The notes under the pieces were generated by a model. It was not told the DNA's origin, searched no databases, and saw only the letters and a program-made list of their open reading frames with translations. Source: Acidobacteriota bacterium (GTDB lineage: Bacteria; Acidobacteriota; Blastocatellia; Pyrinomonadales; Pyrinomonadaceae). Taken from it: a DNA stretch of 10,815 bases. Both the position numbers and the translations under genes were made by a program. Location: assembly GCA_013696385.1 (NCBI GenBank), contig JACCYR010000457.1:1-10815 (forward strand), written 5' to 3'. Shown piece after piece: positions 6,276-10,815 of this stretch (positions within the stretch are counted from its first letter, which is position 1; the number at the start of each line of letters is the position of its first letter).

Positions 6276-8870
6276 TTACGCTGTTGCGGTTGCCGTTTCA
6301 GGCGTGAACTTCATTTCGCCATTTTCAGCCGAAATTCTAACGATTTGTCCGCTTCCGATTTCGCCGTTCAAAAGTTTGACGGCAAGCGGATTTTGAATCA
6401 GTGATTGAATGGCGCGTTTCAAAGGTCGTGCGCCAAATGTTGGGTCATAGCCTTCATTGACAAGTAATTCTTTCGCCGAATCTTCTAACTTAATCGTGAT
6501 TCCTCTCTCAGCCAGATTTCTGCGTAATTTTTCAAGCTGAACGTCAATAATCTGCGCGATTTCTTCGCGTGAAAGTTGTTTGAAAACAACGATGTCGTCA
6601 ATTCGATTCAAAAACTCTGGCTTAAAGTGACTCCGCAAAACGTCCAAAATCATATCTTTTAACGGAGTATCAACCAGCGCGGAAGACTGAATTTCACGCG
6701 AACCGAGATTGCTTGTCATAATCAAAACCGTATTTTTGAAATCCACGACGCGCCCTTTTGAATCCGTCAATCGTCCGTCATCGAGAATTTGCAGCAAAAT
6801 ATTGAAAACATCCGGGTGCGCTTTTTCGATTTCGTCAAACAACACAACCGAATATGGACGGCGGCGGACGGCTTCGGTCAGCTGTCCGCCTTCTTCGTAA
6901 CCAACATATCCCGGCGGTGCGCCAATCATCCGTGCAACCGCGTGTTTTTCCATATATTCCGACATATCGAGCCGAATCATCGCCCGCTCGTCGTCGAATA
7001 AAAATTCTGCCAGAGCGCGTGCGGTTTCGGTTTTACCAACGCCGGTCGGACCGAGAAATATAAATGAGCCGACCGGACGATTCGGGTCTTGCAACCCGGC
7101 TCGCGCCCGTCTGACAGCATTGGCAACCGCCATCAAACCTTCGTCTTGTCCGATAACCCGTTTGCGAAGATTTTCTTCCATGGCAACAAGTTTCTGCATT
7201 TCGCCTTCGAGCATTTTGGAAACGGGAACGCCCGTCCATTTTGCCACGACTTCCGCCACGTCTTCTTCGTCAACTTCCTCTTTTAAGAAAACGCCGTCCG
7301 CTTGCAATTCGGACAAGTGTTTCTGCTCGTCGCTGAGAAGTTTTTCGAGTTCGGGAATCGTACCGTATTGCAGTTCCGCCGCTTTATTTAAATCACCGGC
7401 GTTTCGTGCCTGTTCGAGATGCAGCTTAGCTTCTTCGAGCTTTTCCTTCGCGCCGCGCATTTTCTCGATTTCTTCTTTTTCCGATTGCCATTTTGCCTTC
7501 ATCGCGCCGGATTTTTCCTGCAAATCGGCGATCCGTTTTTCAATATCGCCCAAACGTGATTTCGATTTTTCGTCCGTTTCACGCAGAAGTGCCTGCTTTT
7601 CGATTTCCAATTGCAGAATTTCCCTTTCCAATTCGTCAATCTCCTGCGGCAGAGAATCAATTTCAATCCGCAATTTCGACGCGGCTTCGTCAATCAAATC
7701 AATCGCTTTGTCCGGCAAAAATCTATCCGTGATATAACGATTCGACAAAGTTGCGGCGGCAACAATCGCCGAATCCTTGATGCGAACGCCGTGATGAACT
7801 TCATATTTTTCCTTGAGTCCGCGCAGAATCGCAATCGTGTCCTCGACGCTCGGTTCACCAACATAAATCTGCTGAAAACGACGTTCTAATGCTTTATCTT
7901 TTTCAATATACTTTTGAAATTCATTGAGCGTCGTCGCGCCGACACAGCGCAGAGTTCCACGCGCCAACGCCGGTTTAAGCATATTCGATGCGTCAATTGC
8001 GCCTTCCGACGCGCCCGCGCCGACCAGCGTGTGCAGTTCATCAATAAACAAAATAATTTGCCCGTCGCTTTTTTCAATTTCTTTCAAAACCGCCTTTAAG
8101 CGGTCTTCAAACTCGCCGCGATATTTCGCGCCCGCGAGCATCGAACCCAAATCAAGCCCGACAAGTTTTTTGTTTTTCAAAGTTTCCGGCACGTCGCCCG
8201 AAACGATTCTCTGCGCCAAACCTTCGACAATCGCCGTTTTACCAACGCCCGGCTCGCCGATTAAAACCGGATTATTTTTTGTGCGACGGGATAAAACCTG
8301 AATTGTTCTGCGTATCTCGTCGTCGCGCCCGATGACCGGGTCGAGTTTTCCTTTTCTGGCGCGTTCGGTTAAATCCAGCGCGTATTTTTCCAACGCCTGA
8401 AAATTCTCTTCGGCATTCTGGTCGGTAATGCGCGAGCCGCCGCGCATTTGCTCGATAACCTTCTGCAAATCTTCCTTTGTAACGCCGTGTGAGCGCAAAA
8501 TTCTGCCCGCGTCGCCTTCCTTTTCTTCGGCAATCGTCAACAAAAGATGTTCGGTCGAAACATATTCATCCTGCATCTTTTCGGCTTCTTTTTGCGCGTT
8601 TTGAATAGTTGTATTAAAGCGTGTTGAAAAATACTGCTGTCCGCCCGAAACTTTCGGAAACTTGGCAATTGCCGCTTCAACTTCACCAATAATTGTCGAA
8701 ACATTCACGCCGACTTTTCCAAGAATCGGGCGCAAAGTTCCTTCCTTTTGCTCAAGCATCGCAGCGAGCAGATGTTCCGGTTCGACTTGTTGGTTCTGAT
8801 TCTTTTCGGCAACTCCGATTGCTTCTTGAACCGCTTCTTGTCCGCGAATTGTAAATCTGTCAAATCTCAT
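6276..8870 (-). CDS. clpB: ClpB, ATP-dependent protein disaggregase (Hsp100)
   Basis: This hexameric AAA+ machine pulls polypeptides out of aggregates together with DnaK, DnaJ and GrpE. The ATG at 8870 gives 864 residues and the canonical N-terminus MRFDRFTIRGQEAV. An upstream in-frame ATG at 8918 would add 16 residues encoded by a repeat-containing leader and is less likely. Domains (864 numbering): N-domain of two Clp repeats (about 1-145); AAA-1 with Walker A GEPGVGKT 205-212, Walker B FIDE ending at E278, pore-loop tyrosine Y250 and arginines R330/R331; coiled-coil middle domain (about 395-530), the feature that separates ClpB from ClpA and ClpC; AAA-2 with Walker A GPTGVGKT 607-614, Walker B LFDE ending at E680, pore-loop Y655 in GYVGYE, sensor TSNLG and R756. 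All key residues are intact and the length is normal. No Shine-Dalgarno is seen at either start. It lies between hsp20 and grpE. Confidence 0.97.
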   Translation of the reverse strand: MRFDRFTIRGQEAVQEAIGVAEKNQNQQVEPEHLLAAMLEQKEGTLRPILGKVGVNVSTIIGEVEAAIAKFPKVSGGQQYFSTRFNTTIQNAQKEAEKMQDEYVSTEHLLLTIAEEKEGDAGRILRSHGVTKEDLQKVIEQMRGGSRITDQNAEENFQALEKYALDLTERARKGKLDPVIGRDDEIRRTIQVLSRRTKNNPVLIGEPGVGKTAIVEGLAQRIVSGDVPETLKNKKLVGLDLGSMLAGAKYRGEFEDRLKAVLKEIEKSDGQIILFIDELHTLVGAGASEGAIDASNMLKPALARGTLRCVGATTLNEFQKYIEKDKALERRFQQIYVGEPSVEDTIAILRGLKEKYEVHHGVRIKDSAIVAAATLSNRYITDRFLPDKAIDLIDEAASKLRIEIDSLPQEIDELEREILQLEIEKQALLRETDEKSKSRLGDIEKRIADLQEKSGAMKAKWQSEKEEIEKMRGAKEKLEEAKLHLEQARNAGDLNKAAELQYGTIPELEKLLSDEQKHLSELQADGVFLKEEVDEEDVAEVVAKWTGVPVSKMLEGEMQKLVAMEENLRKRVIGQDEGLMAVANAVRRARAGLQDPNRPVGSFIFLGPTGVGKTETARALAEFLFDDERAMIRLDMSEYMEKHAVARMIGAPPGYVGYEEGGQLTEAVRRRPYSVVLFDEIEKAHPDVFNILLQILDDGRLTDSKGRVVDFKNTVLIMTSNLGSREIQSSALVDTPLKDMILDVLRSHFKPEFLNRIDDIVVFKQLSREEIAQIIDVQLEKLRRNLAERGITIKLEDSAKELLVNEGYDPTFGARPLKRAIQSLIQNPLAVKLLNGEIGSGQIVRISAENGEMKFTPETATATA

Positions 8871-8891
8871 ATTTTTTAGGTGTAAATGTTC

Positions 8892-8931
8892 AACGGCGAA
8901 TGATAAATTTTTCACCATTCACCGTTTATCC
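8892..8931. repeat. TTCACCA-type heptamer hairpin in the clpB leader
   Basis: TTCACCA, TTCACCG and TTTATCC follow each other in exact 7-nt phase at 8911-8931. The left side 8892-8902 pairs with 8916-8926 over 11 positions; the one mismatch in DNA becomes a G-U pair in the minus-strand transcript. The clpB message would therefore carry a hairpin with a 13-nt loop about 20 nt before the ATG at 8870. The same sequence opens the reading frame upstream of that ATG. Confidence 0.7.
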
Positions 8932-8947
8932 TTACATTAATTTAGAA

Positions 8948-9454
8948 TTAAGCGGTTGCCGCTTCGGTTTTATTTTCCGTCTTAATTTTTTTAACTTCGG
9001 GAGTTTGTCCGCCCGCTTTGATTTCGATGCGGCGCGGTTTGGCTTCTTCGCGTTTCGCCAGTGTCAGGCGCAGTACGCCGTTTTCAAATTCGGCGTTTAC
9101 ATTTTCGCTCGAAACCGTCGGCGGCAGCGTGAATGAGCGAGTGAACGAACCGTAACTGCGCTCGACGCGGTGGAAATTGTCGCTTTCGTCTTTTTTCTCG
9201 AAACGACGCTCACCATGCAAAGTTAAGACGTTGTTCTCAATTGAAATATTCACGTCTTCCGCTTTCATTCCCGGCAATTCGGCTTCGAGAACGATTTGGT
9301 CTTTATTCTCGAAAATATCCACGCTCGGATGCCACGCGCCGCGCATAATTTCATCGCTTTCGCCGCCGCGCGAAAAACTCGAACTAAAAAGTCTATTTAC
9401 ATCATCCTGCAAACTGCGTAATTCACCAAAAGGGTCATATCTAACAATGTTCAT
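8948..9454 (-). CDS. hsp20: Small heat shock protein, Hsp20/alpha-crystallin family
   Basis: This 168-residue ATP-independent holdase binds unfolding proteins and keeps aggregates accessible for ClpB/DnaK. The N-terminal arm (MNIVRYDPFGELRSLQDDVNRLF begins it, here 1-42) is typical of the bacterial class A/IbpA-like group. The alpha-crystallin domain spans about 43-141 with LPGM (60-63), HGERR (80-84) and GVLRLTLAK (126-134). The C-terminal IEI (143-145) fits the I-x-I anchor that docks onto a neighbouring dimer, followed by a polar K/E/T tail. The ATG is set by a strong GGAGGT Shine-Dalgarno (plus 9463-9468), 8 nt away, the best in the window. A sigma-70-like promoter lies upstream. It is the first gene of the minus-strand unit, 77 bp before clpB. 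Confidence 0.96.
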   Translation of the reverse strand: MNIVRYDPFGELRSLQDDVNRLFSSSFSRGGESDEIMRGAWHPSVDIFENKDQIVLEAELPGMKAEDVNISIENNVLTLHGERRFEKKDESDNFHRVERSYGSFTRSFTLPPTVSSENVNAEFENGVLRLTLAKREEAKPRRIEIKAGGQTPEVKKIKTENKTEAATA

Positions 9455-9491
9455 TGCTTTTTACCTCCAAAAAATTTCTTTGAAAATATTT

Positions 9492-9525
9492 GACTAAACA
9501 AATTATTTGACTTAGCTGTTTAGTC
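9492..9525. promoter_or_regulatory. Perfect 9-bp inverted repeat at the hsp20 transcription start
   Basis: GACTAAACA (9492-9500) and TGTTTAGTC (9517-9525) are exact reverse complements with a 16-bp spacer; their centres are 25 bp apart. The repeat begins about 8 bp downstream of the hsp20 -10 candidate, so it could be an operator covering the start site or a hairpin at the 5' end of the mRNA. It matches neither CIRCE (TTAGCACTC-N9-GAGTGCTAA) nor HAIR (CTTGAGT-N7-ACTCAAG). Confidence 0.55.
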
Positions 9526-9532
9526 TGAAACC

Positions 9533-9561
9533 ATAATAAAATATGAGTGCTTGTTTGTCAA
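9533..9561 (-). promoter_or_regulatory. Promoter of hsp20 (sigma-70 type)
   Basis: On the minus strand a perfect -35 box TTGACA (plus 9556-9561) is followed after 17 bp by TATTAT (plus 9533-9538), five of six matches to the -10 consensus. The hsp20 ATG is 78 bp further down, giving a leader of about 70 nt. The strong consensus suggests that heat control acts through a repressor or the mRNA leader rather than an alternative sigma factor; that is inference. Confidence 0.7.
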
Positions 9562-9577
9562 GTGTTTTGGAAATTTT

Positions 9578-9610
9578 TTTTGTAAAAATTTTAGTTTTGT
9601 AACTTTTTAG
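9578..9610. repeat. AT-rich tandem direct repeat between the divergent promoters
   Basis: A 17-bp unit starting TTTTGTAA and ending TTTTAG (9578-9594) is followed directly by a 16-bp near copy (9595-9610). It sits just upstream of both promoter candidates and could act as an UP element or a protein-binding site. Low complexity makes chance similarity possible. Confidence 0.4.
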
Positions 9611-9639
9611 ATGACACATTTCGTTTTGAAATGTATATT
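9611..9639 (+). promoter_or_regulatory. Promoter of the toxin-antitoxin module with a palindrome between its boxes
   Basis: ATGACA (9611-9616) and TATATT (9634-9639) each match five of six consensus bases and are exactly 17 bp apart, about 34 bp before the antitoxin ATG. A perfect inverted repeat, ACATTTC (9616-9622) and GAAATGT (9628-9634) with a 5-bp spacer, lies between and touching the two boxes, where a bound repressor would block RNA polymerase. This is the expected place for an autoregulatory operator. Confidence 0.55.
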
Positions 9640-9672
9640 TAGCTTGCAATAAAACAAAGTAAGGATGGAAAA

Positions 9673-9891
9673 ATGAATACAATCGAAGCAATTTATGAGA
9701 AAGGCGTTTTCCGTCCGATTGAAAAAATTGAGCTGACGGAAGGCGAGCGCGTAAAAATTACAGTTGAAGTTACGGTCAAACCGAAAAAGGATGTGGCGGA
9801 AGATTTTTCTGACATTGCTCAAGAAACGGGTATTTCAGATTTAGCGTTGAACATTGACCATTATCTTTACGGTCTGCCGAAACAAAAATGA
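9673..9891 (+). CDS. AF2212-like (DUF104) antitoxin of a PIN-domain module
   Basis: This 72-residue protein opens MNTIEAIYEKGVFRPIEK, then ELTEGERVKITVE: the compact beta-rich N-terminal pattern of the AF2212/DUF104 family, short proteins commonly encoded just before PIN-domain toxins. The C-terminal tail (about 45-72) is acidic then ends DHYLYGLPKQK, a pattern I associate with antitoxins of PIN partners; such tails usually wrap the toxin active site. The start is supported by AAGGA at 9661-9665, 7 nt before the ATG. Its stop overlaps the toxin start (ATGA, 9888-9891), so translation is coupled and antitoxin is made first. No helix-turn-helix or ribbon-helix-helix is obvious, so how it would bind the palindrome upstream is open. 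Confidence 0.82.
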   Translation: MNTIEAIYEKGVFRPIEKIELTEGERVKITVEVTVKPKKDVAEDFSDIAQETGISDLALNIDHYLYGLPKQK

Positions 9892-10295
9892 AACTGACTT
9901 TTGTTGATACTTCAGGCTGGATTGCTTTGGTGAACATCTCCGATTCTTTTCACCAAAAGGCAACTAAAGTTTATCAAGCCAGATATGCGGAAGGCAGCCG
10001 TTTCGTCACCCATCAAGGCATAATGTTAGAGGTCGGAAACGGGCTTTCAAGTATCCGTTTGCGCCCAATGGCAATCGGTTTAAAGAACAAACTCGAAAAA
10101 TCAACTCGCTATGAACAAATTTCGATTGACGAAAAACTTTACGAAGCAGGTTGGTCGCTTTACACTGAAAGACTCGATAAAGATTGGGGAATTGTTGACT
10201 GCATAAGTTTTGTTTTGATGAAAGAATTCGACATTAGCGAAGCACTGACGGCTGACAAGCATTTTGAGCAAGCGGGTTTTATCAAACTTCTTTAA
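9888..10295 (+). CDS. PIN-domain ribonuclease toxin (VapC-like)
   Basis: This 135-residue PIN protein is of typical VapC length. PIN toxins are Mg-dependent ribonucleases that cleave defined RNAs such as tRNA or rRNA and stop growth when the antitoxin is lost. The acidic active-site residues are in place: D7 in TFVDTSGW, E48 in GIMLEVGN, D104 in WGIVDCISF and D123 in LTADKHFEQAGF. No frameshift or loss of a key residue is seen, so the toxin should be active. Its start overlaps the antitoxin stop by 4 bp. The target RNA cannot be read from sequence. The neighbouring permease gene begins 8 nt downstream, which may only reflect compact packing. Confidence 0.88.
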   Translation: MKLTFVDTSGWIALVNISDSFHQKATKVYQARYAEGSRFVTHQGIMLEVGNGLSSIRLRPMAIGLKNKLEKSTRYEQISIDEKLYEAGWSLYTERLDKDWGIVDCISFVLMKEFDISEALTADKHFEQAGFIKLL

Positions 10296-10303
10296 TTTCA
10301 AAT

Positions 10304-10815
10304 ATGAAAATCATTCGTGAAATTTTATCGCCGTTAATCGCGGTTTTGGCGGCGTTCATTGTCGGCGGCATGATTGTTTGGCTGATTAGCGACAATCCGT
10401 TTAATACTTTTTATTTACTGCTCTCAAATTCTTTCGGCTCGTTAAAAGATATTGGCTATACCTTGTCTTACGCGACGCCTTTGATTTTTACGGGTTTGGC
10501 GGTTGCTGTGGCGTTTCGCTGCGGACTTTTAAATATTGGGGCGGAAGGTCAGCTTTATGTTGCGGCGTTTGCGACGGCTTGGGTCGGCATTACATTCGGC
10601 GGCACGGTTGTCAATATTTTCGGCAAAGAAGAAAATTGGTCTTGGATGAGTTTGCCCCCGATTATACTTGTTCCGCTTTGTATTTTGACATCAATGGTTG
10701 TCGGCGGAATTTGGGGAATGATTCCGGGCGTTTTAAAAGCGAAATTCGGCTCGCACGAAGTTATCAATACGATAATGCTCAACTTTATCGCTATTGCTCT
10801 GGTCAGTTATTTTAC
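10304..10815 (+). CDS. ABC transporter permease, nucleoside/simple-sugar type (BPD_transp_2), 3'-truncated
   Basis: The frame is open from ATG 10304 to the window end: 170 codons, about half of a usual permease of 330-380 residues. At least five hydrophobic segments are visible (about 8-28, 52-72, 84-104, 117-140, 153-170). The motifs FRCGLLNIGAEGQ (71-83) and GSHEVINTIMLN (149-160) are the hallmark of permeases in the NupP/YufP (BmpC-type) nucleoside ABC importers, related to the RbsC and LivH families. It would form the inner-membrane channel with a second permease and an ATPase of the same operon, probably beyond the window. No Shine-Dalgarno is seen; it starts 8 nt after the PIN gene, so it may be coupled to it. 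An alternative is a related sugar permease; the substrate is inferred. Confidence 0.88.
   Translation, partial: MKIIREILSPLIAVLAAFIVGGMIVWLISDNPFNTFYLLLSNSFGSLKDIGYTLSYATPLIFTGLAVAVAFRCGLLNIGAEGQLYVAAFATAWVGITFGGTVVNIFGKEENWSWMSLPPIILVPLCILTSMVVGGIWGMIPGVLKAKFGSHEVINTIMLNFIAIALVSYF

Noticed and set aside
7120..7737. 205-codon open frame on the plus strand opposite clpB
   Set aside because: It is serine- and phenylalanine-rich low-quality translation, antisense to the strongly conserved ClpB, with no family features; such open antisense frames arise from codon bias.
8916..8918. ATG at 8918 as the clpB start
   Set aside because: It adds 16 residues encoded by the repeat-containing leader ahead of the canonical MRFDRFT N-terminus; kept only as an alternative.
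9543..9552. CIRCE (HrcA) half-site AGCACTC on the minus strand upstream of hsp20
   Set aside because: The second half GAGTGCTAA is missing at the required 9-bp spacing, so no CIRCE element is present.
9542..9562. HAIR-like (HspR) site within the hsp20 promoter
   Set aside because: The minus strand has CTTGACA-N7-ACTCATA, 10 of 14 matches to CTTGAGT-N7-ACTCAAG with the right spacing, but five left-arm matches largely come from the -35 box and the two arms are not complementary to each other.
9455..9672. Small RNA or tRNA gene in the divergent region
   Set aside because: No cloverleaf, no compact terminator hairpin and very AT-rich sequence; promoters and repeats explain the region adequately.

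Overview
The window is about 10.8 kb of a moderate-to-low-GC bacterial chromosome. It is densely coded and mostly housekeeping: fatty-acid activation, one-carbon metabolism, protein quality control, lipoprotein maturation and rRNA modification. No marker in the window fixes the taxon. The cysteine-rich Lgt variant and the short-period repeats at gene junctions would fit an environmental lineage such as Acidobacteriota (Blastocatellia-like), but that is a guess.

Layout. Plus strand, 2-3545: the 3' part of a long-chain acyl-CoA synthetase gene, then glyA, a roughly 100-bp imperfect inverted repeat, and an unrecognised 252-residue soluble protein gene. Minus strand, 9454 down to 3555: hsp20, clpB, grpE, lgt and an rluD-type pseudouridine synthase gene, probably one transcription unit with possible internal starts. 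Its 3' end converges on the unknown gene with only 9 bp between them. Plus strand, 9673-10815: a two-gene AF2212-like antitoxin/PIN toxin module whose genes overlap by 4 bp, then the 5' part of an ABC transporter permease gene. A 218-bp AT-rich divergent region (9455-9672) holds good sigma-70-type promoter candidates in both directions, each with an inverted repeat that could be an operator.

How the genes work together. Hsp20 (holdase), ClpB (disaggregase) and GrpE (nucleotide exchange factor of DnaK) are successive parts of one aggregate-rescue pathway. DnaK and DnaJ are not in the window. Lgt and the pseudouridine synthase follow as housekeeping genes, with rluD starting 2 nt after lgt ends.

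Most notable signal. Six separate short-period repeats, with periods of 7 or 9 nt and each with a different core word, sit at gene junctions. In the minus-strand unit every junction carries at least one. Two of them run into coding sequence, forming the C-terminus of Lgt and part of the N-terminus of the pseudouridine synthase. Three of the six are inverted and can fold into hairpins. Genes preceded by these repeats lack a clear Shine-Dalgarno sequence, whereas glyA, hsp20 and the antitoxin gene have one.
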